Source: Notospermus geniculatus (Eukaryota; Nemertea; Pilidiophora; Heteronemertea; Lineidae). From it: DNA of 64,000 bases. The position numbers were made by a program, and so were the translations under genes. The notes below the pieces were generated by a model. The model was not told where the DNA came from. It did no database searches and saw only the letters and a list, made by a program, of their open reading frames with translations. The DNA lies in assembly GCA_002633025.1 (NCBI GenBank), contig NMRB01000099.1:419145-483144 (forward strand), given 5' to 3'. Shown piece by piece: positions 46,001 through 58,600 of this stretch (positions within the stretch are counted from its first letter, which is position 1; each line of letters opens with the position of its first letter).

Positions 46001-49000
46001 TTAAAGCTAATTGTCTATCTTTTCAGATATTGGAGACAGGGTATTGCTGGGGCCACAGAACGTGGGAAGAATTGTCTCTCTCCCCGAGACTGACATTGCC
46101 ATGGTTCAGATGGACGTCATTCCCAGTGAGTATATAGAATGTTTTCAATTCCAAACTTGTATCTTACATAAAAACAGGTTGCACTGGCGATGGACACACA
46201 GACCTGTCAATAAATTTGAAATTGACAAGAAGATATATCTATTTCAGCTTCAAATGGTTCCATGGTCAGCACTGTGAAGAATTCCGATGAGCATTTCGCG
46301 TATGTGGACTTGAAACACATGCGATGGGATCCACAGGCCAATTTCTGGCGACCTTTGAACACTGTGGGGGATAGGTGAGTATAATACCTGCTCACTCAGG
46401 AGCACTGCACTGCACTTCGGCCAGGTATGTGGAGGTCTAAAGGCAACGGAGGGGACACAACACATGCCAACAGTTGGACTCAAAATCCCCCCCCCAACAC
46501 AGACTATTCAGAAATCCTAACATAAAAAAACAGAGCACAACACAGTCATTGCACGATCTTGTCACCATCTTTTCCAGGATTACCATTCAGAGTATTGATG
46601 AGGAAGAAAACGAGACGGATGGTGAAATCACACCACGCCCGGCGTCTCCTGCATCGACTTCTGTTTCGTCATCCAAAACTATAAGTGTGGTCAAAAATTC
46701 ACCAACTGTCGCAAAAAATGCAGAAAAAAAAGAAAAGGTATGATCAAAAGTTGAAGGACTCTTGCAGCTTTTATGCATCAGCTATGACTTTCCTATTCTT
46801 GTAACTCTTTGCTGGATAAGTCGATAGGAAGAAAATATGTCTGCCTGTTTCATTTGGATACTTTCTTGCTGAACCCTGCGATATAACTTGTGTATGAATA
46901 ACTGTGACAGCCTTCTGCAGTGTGTTAGCTTTTGTCAACCATCCAAGCTTTGCTGACGAGAGAAGACTTCTAAAAATACAGTTGAAGACACTTTTTTGGA
47001 CGATAGAAAAATGTTTGTGTCAGAAGAATTACAGCTGCATGCAACACATTTCTGAGATTTGATCATCAAAACTATCTGTTTCAGGCTTTTCCAAACTTGT
47101 TCTGAATTGTTTTTGAACAATGACAAAAGGCATTAAATATTCACCTACAGCCAGTAACCTTAAAGAAACTTTCATAATTCCTTCTTTTCAAAACTACCTC
47201 TGTATAGTTGATAACATGCTATGCCTGTCCTTCATAACCCAGCAAACAGAGGTGCATAGACCCATGAGTGCAACGCTGACAGAGAAATTAGAGCTAAAGC
47301 TTGAAATAGAACCCAGCGCTGTGTCGACATCACGGCCGTTCTCTCGACAATCACACCCTGACTACAAGCCTGTTGTAAGTATTGGCTGTGATGAAGCCAA
47401 ATCATCATCATTATACAGAATCATCCTTTAAAATGAATGACCAAGTGAAGCTGCAGTTACCGGTACATGTATGTGTCAGAACGGGGGAGGGATCAGTGCT
47501 TAAACTTGATAGCTACAACAAATGTAGCATCAAGGGCTTGGTAGCAGTGTTTCTGCCAGAGGGTACTAAGGATACTTTGCTAGTACCCTCAAAGGAACAG
47601 AAAAGGGCCATTTTCTTTAATTTCATGGGGTTTTTGTTGATTTTGAAGAAATTAGTACCCCAAAACATTTCTGGCAGATACTCGGGGTAGGTTTATTGAT
47701 TTCAATGTACCAGGTACTGGTGGTGAAACGGTTAATGCTGAATACTACTTACTCGCTCCCAGCTGTGAATTGTCTTTGCATTCATTTACAGGCTAGTCCA
47801 GTCAGTGATCAGGGCAACTTGTACGAACACGTCAAAACTGCCGTCGGGAATGTGACAGCGAGAATGTCAAAACAAGAGTTGTCAAGTCATCCTGGTGCTA
47901 AGTGGACCACAAATCAGTTCTATACTGAATTATCGGCGAAAAATAGCAAGATGCCCCAAAAGGAAAGGTTGAAAAGTGCAAAAGCAAGGTATCATGTTTG
48001 ATGGCTGATAGTCTACAGATTTTCAATGCAACCTATGGGCATTCTGATGTGCTCAAAGATTAGTGTACTCACCTAACACAAGAAAAGCCCCAAAAGGGCC
48101 AAGACACTTCAATACTGACACTGATATATTGGAGAATGGTAGAACCTTGCTATTAAGGACTCCTAAGGGACTGACCTGTGTTCAGTAGAAAACAAAACAT
48201 TTCAGTTTTCTGAATGATTTGCCTCTTTCACCTTTCAGGAAAGTGCCAAGTGACATGCTTGTACCCAGTGAAACAGATGAAAGCCGGTCATTCGACCCAA
48301 GTTTAGTAGATGGAGACGAACCAGAGTTGCAGAATTTACATCCAGACCCGTCTCGGCCAGGAACCGCCCACAAGAAGGAGACAAACCCTGAGGGCAGGGT
48401 ACCGGCTTCATCTCCCATTGAGGTTAGTCCCTCATGTTCTATTATTCTACTTTGCGACCACCTTGCCAAGTACTGAACATGTTCAATGATGCTTATCTTC
48501 CAGCTCCGAAACCAACGGACCAATCACTAGCCCAGGAAGGAAATCCTCCATGGTCAGCGGGTTAGGCTGTTCCATATAACTGGGGGTCCTGTACAATCGT
48601 CATAGACTAATCCTTGCTACTCCCTATAGGTACCAGTGGGAGAAGTGGCTGCGACGAATGGTAACGCGTCACCATCAGGAGAGGACAAGGAGACTGATAT
48701 TCGTGTGACCGCCACGGTGACAACTGAGGGATCATGGTCTAAGGTCGAACAGCAGAAGAACCAACAGAATGGAGTCGGTGGCGTTCATCACCACGTGGTG
48801 TTCGGTCCATCATCAGCAATGGTGAAATCAAGAAATTATCCATCTAGTCATAGGTTGGTAGGAATAGTACAGATGAAATCGTACGGGCTCTAAAAGTTGC
48901 GATTGACTTCAACTGCTTCATCCATTTAGTTTAAGTTTTTGAAGTTCATTGTTGTGCATGTACTTCTTGCAGGGAACTGATACCAACGATAGCGAGACCG

Positions 49001-51232
49001 ATGAGTGCCATCGATGCCTACCACTACATCATGAAGCAGTCACAAAGGATGGACGAAGAGGCTGTATACGAGACAGATTATCAACAGCAGAGAACTGAAG
49101 CATGGAAGCGATCTACGAGAAGTAGTCCTTCACCCAAGTTGTCTGCTAGGACGACTCCTGGTAAGTACATTACATTGAAACCCCTACCCTATGAGAAATC
49201 TGTTCATTTCAGATTTGCACCAATTCGTATTCAGCTTTAATATTTAGATATCGGTAAATATTTCAGGTGTTCCACCCCAGAGGCCCTCTTCACCAATGAA
49301 AACAGAGGACAGAAGTCCCTCCGTGCCGCCCGTCAATGTGAAATTCGGTGACAAATGGCTTGGAGGAGGTCGTGACCTTTACTATGAGGAGGTCATGCGG
49401 CGACCTAAGTCAGTACATGTCCCTGGGTGGAAGGAAGGAAATTCGCTCTTGACACGACCGAAATCTGCTGCCGCTCCACGAAGTTTCAGGTAAGCCAAAA
49501 TACAGGACTTCCTATTTATGGGCAGTAGATGAGTTTTTGACTAGTGGAGGATTAGTATACTTTTAGCCCCTCATTGTCACTCTGCCACCTGTACTACAGG
49601 TGGCCTAGTAGGCAGCAACTCTGAGCAGCAGGAAGATGTTCGAATGAAAGAATAGCACTATCATCTATCTACAAACAAGTACACTTTTAAGTGGAGTGTA
49701 TGGCTATTACTTCAATCATCTGCTGTCCCACTGATTACGAGTGTGATACCGGTATTGCCTTAGCATCGGTGGAGTTCCTCACCACCTAATAGAAACATTG
49801 GATCTTTCCATTTACCATTACACAACTCGGGGTCAATATTTTTGCTGATTTCTTGATTTTAACCCTCTAGGCGGTCAAAGACTCCCACCTTGCCATGGCC
49901 AGTGAACTATGATGCCAGTGGTATGACATTCCCTTCACCAGTCAGTAAGTAGGAAGGCCTTGGCATTGTGGGAAATATTGAATCATAAGCTGTGTACCGT
50001 ATGGCAGTATGAGTACATCGAAACTAGAAACAAAGGNGTACATTACATTGAAGCCCCGACCGTATGAGAAATCTGTTCATTTCAGATTTGCACCAATTCG
50101 TATTCGGCTTTACGGCTTTAATATTTAGATATCGGTAAATATTTCAGGTGTTCCACCCCAGAGGCCCTCTTCACCAATGAAAACAGAGGACAGAAGTCCC
50201 TCCGTGCCGCCCGTCAATGTGAAATTCGGTGACAAATGGCTTGGAGGAGGTCGTGACCTTTACTACGAGGAGGTCATGAGACGACCTAAGTCGGTACATG
50301 TCCCTGGGTGGAAGGAAGGGAATTCGCTCTTGACACGACCGAAATCTGCTGCCGCTCCACGAAGTTTCAAGTAAGCCAAAATACAGGACTTCCTATTTAT
50401 GGGCAGTAGATGAGTTTTTGACTAGTGGAGCTTTAGTATACTTTTAGCCCCTCATTGCCACTCTGCCACCTGTAGGCAGCAACTCTGAGCAGCAGGAAGA
50501 TGTTCGAATGAAAGAATAGCACTATCATCTACAAACAAGTACACTTTTAAGTGGAGTGTATGGCTATTACTTTAATCATCTGCTGTCCTACTGATTACAA
50601 GTGAGATATTGCCTTACCATCGGTGGAGTTCCTCACCACCTAATAGAAACATTGGATCTTTCCATTGACCATTACACAACTCGGGGTCAATATTTTTGCT
50701 GATTTCTTGATTTTAACCCTCTAGGCGGTCAAAGACTCCCACCTTGCCATGGCCAGTGAACTATGATGCCAGTGGTATGACATTCCCTTCACCAGTCAGT
50801 AAGTAGGAAGGCCTTGGCATTGTGGGAAATATTGAATCATAAGCTGTTTACCCTAAGGGGTAAGGGGTGACAGGCACTAATGTTTTCATTGCACCGAGCT
50901 GACAGGGTCTTCACGTCGGGTGGGTTCCACAAAATTTCGCCTTCCGCTTTGAGCAAGCTGTGATGCTCTGGATGGTTTGACATCTCCATCCAATTTTACG
51001 CTTTTGATTTCTGTTGTTGTTCCTCTGCTTTAAGGAAACTAAAATTCTTCAGAATTTATGTGCATTTGTCTCTTTTCTAGATCCCAACCAAACGATGGCC
51101 ATCCCAGAACTACGAGATTATCACCCGCCATCACCAAGCCAAGGTGTTCGAAGGTTAGGCTTGATACCGTATGCAAAGGGGATCGTGGCCAATAACCAGT
51201 CCATGGACTGTGATGATTATAGATGGAGTTAA
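36923..51232 (+). CDS. Leucine-rich-repeat protein, 28 exons, family not recognised
   Basis: Exons: 36923-36940, 37035-37104, 38544-38671, 38807-38963, 42416-42478, 42892-42953, 43426-43552, 43794-43872, 43969-44145, 44378-44480, 44658-44782, 44876-44967, 45236-45324, 45539-45655, 45785-45926, 46027-46125, 46248-46374, 46578-46737, 47243-47374, 47792-47988, 48239-48422, 48630-48853, 48973-49160, 49267-49489, 49871-49944, 50148-50370, 50725-50798, 51081-51232. All phases agree, giving 1,201 aa. Residues 15-125 hold four to five LRRs (VEYLDLSNSEI, LQNLILRGNAI, LWKLDLSNNK, GTLVLSNNDL) and an LRR cap (IDCLPNVWMLDGR). A mostly helical region follows (about 150-510), then a small-barrel-like segment (GDRVLLGPQNVGRIVSL, about 517-592) loosely like CAP-Gly or SH3 folds. 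The rest is basic, Ser/Pro-rich and probably disordered. There is no signal peptide or TM, so it is likely cytoplasmic or cytoskeletal. Exon 1 is the least certain. Confidence 0.82.
37672..38323. mobile_element. Foldback element in LRR gene intron 2
   Basis: The left arm (GCAGCTTTGATAGAGTGGAA ... GAGATATTTGAGATTAGGCC) and its complement at about 38210-38323 enclose a second inverted pair (TTACTTGTTTGGCGGAT and ATCCGCCAAACAAGTAA, about 37780-37925). AT-rich centre, no ORF. Confidence 0.65.
38964..42415. other. Long intron 4 of the LRR gene
   Basis: Contains the 788-bp element at 39062-39849. The remaining roughly 2.6 kb shows no exon I can support; short ORFs such as 40669-40860 have no protein-like character. 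Confidence 0.6.
39062..39849. mobile_element. 788-bp element with TTAA duplication
   Basis: Ends GGGGGCGGTAG and CTACCGCCCCC are flanked by TTAA at 39058-39061 and 39850-39853. Inner ends are partly complementary (GGAAACATACAGCGCCG against GCAGTGCGCTTCC). TTAA targets are made by piggyBac and Kolobok elements; G-rich ends favour Kolobok-like. No transposase ORF. Confidence 0.65.
43114..43225. mobile_element. Foldback MITE, CAGGGCCCGTATGCATAAAGG arms
   Basis: A near-perfect 112-bp palindrome-type element: GGGCCCGTATGCATAAAGG and complement, with inner CCAGGTATAAC/GTTATACCTGG arms. Same family as 11403-11512. No matching flanking repeat seen. It lies in LRR gene intron 6. Confidence 0.75.
43663..43740. 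mobile_element. 78-bp remnant with CAGGTGTG...CCACGCCTG ends
   Basis: CAGG and CCTG ends, a G9 run inside, and TCCACGCC near the right end resemble the 11745 and 32554 elements. The flanks TCTTCT and TCTTTT are only approximately repeated. Confidence 0.45.
44988..45062. repeat. Two tandem copies of a ~37-bp unit
   Basis: GTGCAGTGCTGGAAACCTTATGCCT occurs twice in a row in LRR gene intron 12. Noncoding. Confidence 0.7.
49165..50000 (+). repeat. First copy of duplicated exon-pair block
   Basis: Contains exons 49267-49489 and 49871-49944 with introns. It is repeated at 50038-50850 with small indels and substitutions, and the junction carries an N at 50037. Confidence 0.85.
50038..50850 (+). repeat. 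Second copy of duplicated exon-pair block
   Basis: Exons 50148-50370 and 50725-50798 repeat the previous pair, with one residue change at the splice junction (R to K). In frame it adds 99 residues. Because it starts exactly at an N, it may be the other allele placed in tandem. Confidence 0.85.
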
Positions 51233-54200
51233 CCAATGCTGTGTTCTGCAACCCCAGCATCTCGAATCTGTGCACCCTGTTGCCCTGAATGTTGAGTGCT
51301 TGTTGTTCAGTGAGTAAAGTATCAGACACAGCTGGTAATGTTCAGGGTAACAGGACTTCAGTCACAATATCACCCCCCTTGCTATTTGGAGCAGGCGTTT
51401 CGCACAGAATTATCTAACTGCATGTCAATATTGCATCAATGAAGTTAGCCACTGCTTAGAGAACGATCATTGCATGTCATGTGAGAATTTTCACGTGAAT
51501 TCCTTTGGCTTGTGTTCTTTGCGCTTCATTTCTTGCACAATAATACAGCGCACTGGTTGTACGAAGTAAAAAATCATGTTATAATGGCTGAGATTTAAAG
51601 TTACGTAAACATGTACATAGCTTTTTTCATTGTACCAGTACAGAGTTTTCATTGACGTGTGTGAACCTTGAAAATATAGAACATTTCACTGCATCAAACT
51701 GTACATATCATTGACTACAACAGCAGTAATACTGACAGAGTTTTAGGGCTCCTACATCCTGCATGTTCCTCTATATGCTGATGCCAAAAGGAGGTGCTCC
51801 AAATGAGAGTTTCTCATGCGAATTGGCTCTCAATGGGTAAATCACCATTGTTGGTTTCCTTTCAGCTTATGCTGAAACCAAAGACCCAATGCCTGCCCAT
51901 AGTTTCCGATAGGTGAATTGCCATGGAGAGCCAACTTGGGCGAGAAAACTCTCACTTGGAGCAGCGCCTGAAGGCACTTTTGATGCTTGTTGTTCAAGTT
52001 GTAATTGTTGCATGTTTTCTTGCTTTTCAAAGGTTCAGAGTCAGCTTTCTTGGTGTTGATACGATTATTGAGGATTGATTTGGGACTTGTAATTCATTTC
52101 GTGTGGTACACTCAGATTACTCTTTGGCATGTGGCCTATATATTCCCTGAAAAATTCACAAGTCAAACAGTACCCCTAATAAAAGAGTATGGCATTACCC
52201 CTTCCAGTAGTTACCCACCATAAAAAACATGTTGTGTCTCTCCTCTTTATGGCAACAACACAACTTTGAAAGCAGATGTCCTTGATCTTTTTGAATAGAA
52301 CTATTGAAAACAGTGTTTGGAGATGTGTTTTTGACACCATATTTGTCAAGTGATTGCGTATCTTAACTTGTGTGTGGTTCAACTCGTCCTGATAACTGCA
52401 ACACAGAATTTAGAAGCCAATTTACAGTACTATTTAAAAACTGCACCAGATTTGAGAGATTTGTCATATTGCATGTTATTGTTTGTAACCGCATTGAATG
52501 CTAACTCTTGTTGCACACCAGTTTCCAGTTCCAAGTCTCAAGTCAATTTAGCGGCCATATTTCATCCTATTTCAGGTTCAGTGTCAGGGGACACACCTAA
52601 TTATTCAAATTTAAGGCCCATATCTCTCAATTTACTCATGTTTTACCCATTAGTAGTGGACTTGATCTGGTGTGACTTTGTCTGGTGGGCTAGAGGAATC
52701 GCTAATTTGACTTGTGACATGGTTCTTACCAGCTTCTAACCGATAACATCAACCCAAACTGTACCGCACGAGTTCCTGCATAGCACCCTCTTTCATCCAC
52801 GCTTCAAACCACGGTGATGGAGTCATTCTCCCTGTAACCACGGCAATGTCACCTGTAACCATGGCAATGTCACCTGCAACCACAGTGATGGTCAACACGC
52901 TTGTAACCACCACAGTGCCTTACACACGTCTGATGACTCCAGCACCCCATACCACCAAGGTAAATCACTGAGATAGAGTGAAGGTTGATGCATCTCGGCT
53001 GAGTTGTTCAAACCACACCATACTGTGCTTAAACTGAAGATAATGCCAAGAAAGGATGGTACTAACAGTTTAGACAGTTTTGAAGATTCAGTTTCAAAGC
53101 TGTTTTCGGAGCAAACCCCTGGCATGAACTTGAATGCGGTGCAAAATTCATACCTAAGTCAGGGGAAGAATCGTCAAGTTGATATTATGGTTGCGACAGG
53201 CAGCGTGACTGACAAGTGGAATTTGTGAAGTCCAGTTTCTGTGTCCGTAAAAAGGGAAAGTTGGACAAGCAGAAGGCTGATGAGTAAACAGTAGCCTTGC
53301 AGTGAGAAAATTGTGTAGTTAAGCAAATCACTGAAAATCAGTTGTAAAAAGTAGAAGGAAGAGCCAGTAGAATCTGTCACAGTACGGTACTCGTTCCACT
53401 GTCCTCAAGACCATGACATGCTTTTCTTCTCCAGTTCCAGGTGTGCCGGCTTACCCCTCATGAAACCGTTACCGCTGCAGAGCATAGGGGTTGTATGTTT
53501 GGAGTGTTCCCATGGAAACGAGGACCAGAATCCCAATCCGGGTAACACAAGTCCTGCCAACTCAATGGATATGGTCTCATGAGATGAGGACGAGTGGAAA
53601 ATTGCTTGGAACTTGAGGAATGAATCTGCATCGAGATACTGGAGAAGTGGTCCCACCTCAGTGGTCTATGACCTATTGGCATTCGGAAAATAAGTCATTT
53701 TGGTCTCAGAAGTTGTCAGTATTGTAAATCAATGCTCTAGTTTTCAACGACTTTTGGAAATTTACTCAAAGTAGGCCTAGGGTTGGGTTACTTGCATAGG
53801 TTGTTGCTTGTGGATGATATTTTTCATGTTATCAACATGAAATGCTATTACGGTAGAGTGTAGGTGGTTACCACCAGGTATTGTCCGTGATGTTGAGCCT
53901 TTTACATGTATGTTCTACTATTATACCGTACTGGTAAAGCTGCTGAAAATCTGTCCACCTGTGCCTTTGTTTATGATCCATTCATAAGATTTTTGATGTT
54001 GGTGAACTGTGATATTTCATGTTATACACAAAAGTAAGATGTTTTGAAAATGTAGTGTGAATTTTACTGAACTTTGATGTGGAAATATTCTTCGGTACCT
54101 CCCATGTATCTCCTGAAAATCAGGCCAAGTTGTGATGAGTTCAGAAAAGAAATCAGAAAGTTGCACCAGATGAGGGTGCAGAGCTATTGCCCACCCCTCC

Positions 54201-54930
54201 CCACCCCACCCACTCATTCCCCTTCCCAGGCTCTTGCAGCCTTAGTGTACTGAAGATGGTTGTGAACAAGCTTAGAATATCACTTTAACATTCAAATACA
54301 AACATTTTCTGTCAAAAAACGAACAAAAATTTTTCTACAACACACTAATTGCAGGTGCCTTTGAAATTGCTGTGATGTTTTATTTAGAACAGAGGGTCCC
54401 AGAAGATGCCCTCTCTGTGAAAAGATCTGTCTGCCGTCCCTTGACTTGAGAGTCATCAAGAAAATCCGTCCAAACTGCTGAGGGCTGATTTTGATAAACT
54501 GCCCAATCTCTGCCTCGGTCGGGCAAGGATGTTGTTAAAACTAGGCCTATATGTCTCATTTTGTTTTTATGGATTATTCACAGCTGTTTAGTTGATATAC
54601 CTACATGTAGTTCAGGTTGCTTTGTAAATAACGTGCACAGTTCTTAAATTAAAATCATTTGTACTATTTTCATGAAAAATTTTGTTGTGAAATGATTCTT
54701 ATGTGATGGGTTCCAAATTCTACCACCACTGACATGACTGAAGGAGCAGCCCATACAGCTGCAGGCTGACGTACTGCCACCTGGGAGTAGGGAAAGAACT
54801 AAAATGTGGCACGTAATGAGTTGCCTTTAAGATCAATTTGAATTAATGAAATAAGCCCTGATTGCCCGTCTAGAATGGTCGAACCAAAAGATTTGGACCC
54901 CCCGCAGACTGCAAGATTTATTCGCTATCG
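51233..54930. other. Noncoding region, possibly long 3' UTR plus intergenic DNA
   Basis: No gene supported. ORFs up to 129 codons (52350-52739) show no domain, splice logic or codon pattern. About 52829-52925 holds a degenerate ~21-bp minisatellite (GTAACCACGGCAATGTCACC and variants). No canonical AATAAA was noted close to the LRR stop codon, so its 3' end is undefined. Confidence 0.5.
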
Positions 54931-55007
54931 TGACGTCATTGCGTCAACTCCGCCGGTCCGACGCAATAATCCTGATGCGTTTCAGACCATGAGACGCCCT
55001 GACGTCA
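54931..55007. promoter_or_regulatory. Pair of CRE palindromes (TGACGTCA) upstream of the 1,453-aa ORF
   Basis: TGACGTCA occurs at 54931-54938 and 55000-55007, a spacing of 69 bp, about 660-730 bp before the start codon. TTGCGTCAA follows the first. These are consensus CREB/ATF sites; function is inferred. Short ORFs between here and 55665 are not supported. Confidence 0.35.
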
Positions 55008-55664
55008 TCATTTCGTTTGACATGTTTGAGGCATGACCCCAAAATCCACGATGAAAGGGGAACGGGGGTTATTTCAGCAAGATTCTTGTGATCCCGAACG
55101 CGAAGATATGAATAAGGTAGGGAAAATTTTGCGATTCTATTTGGAGGACAAGCATCCATGATCCGCGTTCAAATTCGAATGTCCCGCCGAGACACCGACG
55201 GCGACGAAAACGATCGAATGCGCTCATCGCCCATGTCGGCATCGCCATCGCCCATCACTCGCACGTGTCTCCAACATGTCCAAATGGTGTCGTTAGGCCT
55301 ATCCAACTCGGTGGACGGTGGCCCCTCTCATTCTCCAGTTCTGGCGTAGGCTAGGGCAGGCCTACGATTGCTGTAGCCTACCGTGCCCCATCCCCCAATG
55401 CCCAAATCAAGGTCTTAGACCAACGCCATTTCCATCGTATCTTTCTGGAGCGGCGTGAAGCACATGATGATCGGTACTAAAGGGCTAGGCCTACTGTAAC
55501 GTTAGTAATCTCAGGATGACCACGCCCCAATCAAGCCAACAGGCCCACAACTCATCGAATCCTGTATGACACTTGACAACAGCCTAACGTTCACCGGCAG
55601 AGTCTGAAGTCGCGAGTGTACACAGTACAGTCATCGAAAGTTTAATAGGCTAGTCATCTACAAA

Positions 55665-58600
55665 ATGGGGAACCTAGCGACCAAGCTAAAGAGAAAACCA
55701 AGACAAGTAGGCCTAGCAGATGAGACTGGCGCAGCAACGACCGGTACCCACCCACCGAAAGACCCGATCCAAGTAGTCGATCATAATGATATCAAGATTT
55801 CCGTCCCAGATGACAGGAAAGGCCGAGCAGAGTCATTGCATTCGTCGGAGGTAGGAGGGCAAATTGTGAGCACAGGTTCAGCAACCTCTAAAGGGTGCCG
55901 TCCACCAGCTACCGAGACTCACAACAGACTGCACCAAAATGTTTCTCAAAGCGATACACCAGTTCCTGAACGTTGGGCGTGGAAACGGAAAACTGGTGGG
56001 GGAGTGGACAGCCTGCTGGATTACAGAATTGGAACTTACAGCATTTTATGTAGACTCGGGGAGCGAAAGCGGGACGCTAGTCACGACGTGGTTCTGATAC
56101 CACATCCTACGGCGAGGACAAAATGGATGGATGCTCCCGCACCGAACCCAATATTACCCCGCAAAAGCCCGCACAAGCGCCAGCGAAAGAAGAAAAAAGA
56201 GCTGAAGGTAGATCTCAATCCGATTGAAAAGCTGAACATTTTGCAGCACAGTCTCCAACCGCATTCACGGCATGAGAGAGTGTGGAAAACTCGGACAGAT
56301 AGAACAAGTGATTGTGACATTAGCTTGAAGGCGGAGCCGAAAGAGAAGACGGGGAATGCGACAGGTGGTGCGGAGTCTCCGTCAGTCCCCACCGAAACGG
56401 GTCAAGTCCCTGCTTCGCTGAAAGACCTGGTGGAAACTTTGATGGCGAAAAATGAGTATCTACATGACATGCTTCGCTCGGGTACTCCGAACGAATACGA
56501 AGTCGTGAGTGCGAGAGAGATCGAAAGACCTCTAGAAAATGTCCAGTGCGATCACCTTGACATGGAACAGCAACCGAAATCAGGTGATAGCATGGACGAC
56601 CAAGAGCATGCTGGAAGGAGCGAGGGTTTGGAGACTGCACGACATACAAATGATCGGATTCTCGAAGATATAGCTGATGAGGTCGCTCTTAGGATACAAA
56701 AGATAATTACCGAGGAATGTCAACGGACTGTAGAAGCAATCCGTGCCGAGGAAGAGGAAGAGGAGTTCAGACCAGTTCGGATTTACCTGACCCTAGACGA
56801 CACGGGTGTTGAGGTCGAACAAGCGGAAACGGAGATTGATTTTGCATTAAGTACTTTGTGGAATCACACAGGTGGTGGGCGAGGACCCGAGGTCGAAAAA
56901 ATGGACCGAGAGATTGCAACCAATGCTCCCAGCAGGACAGATGAATGTCAGGATGATCTGATTTGCTTGAAGCCAGAGGAGCAAAAGGTATCTGTGACTG
57001 TGGAAGGGTCAGGAATGAAATCTCCGATGATAGAGCGCCAAGACATCCGGACACATGTTATGGAACAGCCAACGAGACCAACGGATGTTGTGGTTTGTGA
57101 CTGTAAAGTAGCCAACGATATCCTCAAGCAGACAGTTTCCAATGGAGAAGACAATGGTGTATCAGCTAGGCACGAAACAGAGGATGGTCAAAAGCATGGT
57201 TTCAGTGGGAAGACGGAAAGGCAAAGTGAGACGCTGCAGCAGAAGTTTGACGAGACGTGTGGAAGACTAGACGAGAGCATCGTCAGCCCAGACACTGCGC
57301 AATGTCCGATTCATCTCGAAGAAACACCGACGAAAAGCTATTCGGACGGAAAGTTAGAACCAGAGAAGGAACTAATCGGTGTCAAGAGCGGTAACCGGGG
57401 CCGCCAGAGACGCCAAAGTGTCTACAAGCGCTTAGAGGACTTCGATTCGGTAGTTGATGTCATGATCAAGCGAGAGGTAGACTGTGCACTGGCTGGTGAT
57501 GAAAAACGGAGTAGATCAAGAAGTCCTTGTAACAAGAGAAAAAAGAGTGACGTCACAACTGGTGCCAGAGGCAAGAAGGATACTGACAAATTTGACTGGT
57601 TAGTTACTGCCACGGGTGGCGCCAAATGCAAGATGAAGACGGGGGCCACAGTCGGTAACAAGGTTGTTGGAAAAACTAGTCCCAAGGACAAGAAGAATAA
57701 AGCAAAAATTGGGGCCAGTGTCAAGAAAAATACTGTAGTCACCGTTGGTGAGGTGAGGGATAGAAGAACAGGCCCAAAGCGTAGGGCAGACGATGTCGTT
57801 ACTGGTTCGGAGGACAAGACAGAAATCAGGAGGACGTGTGTCGTCAAAGAAGGTGAAACCAAGGACAAGGCTGATGTCGGTAACGAGGAAACTGCTTCCA
57901 AGGTCATGACGGAGACCGTCACAAGTGACACCAAGGGCAAGATGGAGAACATCAGAAGCGTTACAAACTGCGAGTCGAATGCTGGCTCTGAAGGCAAGAC
58001 AGACGCCGTCACAAGTGGCAGGGTCGAACTCGAAGATGAAAGTACCAAGGTTTGTGCTGATAATAAGACAGATGGGTCCAAGGGTGTGGTCGATTGTAGA
58101 ACGGCTGTGTCCGCGGGCAGGACTAACGAGATAGGCACCAATGACAAGGAAGATCCCGAGGGTAGGACGGATAATGCCAGAGATGAAACCAAGGGCACGT
58201 TTGGTCTAAAGAACAACACGTCTGAATCCAAGATCATGAGAGCGACCGTCACAACTGGTTTCATGGTGAAGAGGGTTAGTGTTGGAACTGGTTCTAAGGG
58301 CAAGAAGGACATTGTCGAAAATGGGAAGGGCCTGACGGATACTGTTGCAAGTGGTAAGGGCATGGCGGATACTGTTGCAAGTGGTAAGGGCATGACGGAT
58401 ACTGTTGCAGGTGATAAGGGCATGGCTGATACTGTTGCAAGTGGTAAGGGCTTGGTGGATACTGTTGCAAGTGGTAAGGGCATGGCGGATACTGTTGCAA
58501 GTGGCAAGGGCATGGCTGATACTGTTGCAAGTGGTAAGGGCATGGCGGATACTGTTGCAAGTGGTTTCATGGTGAAGAGGGTTAATGTCGTAACTGGTTA

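Noticed and set aside
52350-52739. 129-codon ORF downstream of the LRR gene
   Set aside because: No domain, no splice sites in keeping, and hydrophobic composition typical of AT-rich noncoding DNA.
57422-58570. 382-codon minus-strand ORF with MPLPLATVSA repeats
   Set aside because: It is the exact reverse-frame shadow of the 30-bp repeat and surrounding low-complexity sequence of the plus-strand 1,453-codon gene. The 332-codon ORF at 58767-59765 is rejected for the same reason.
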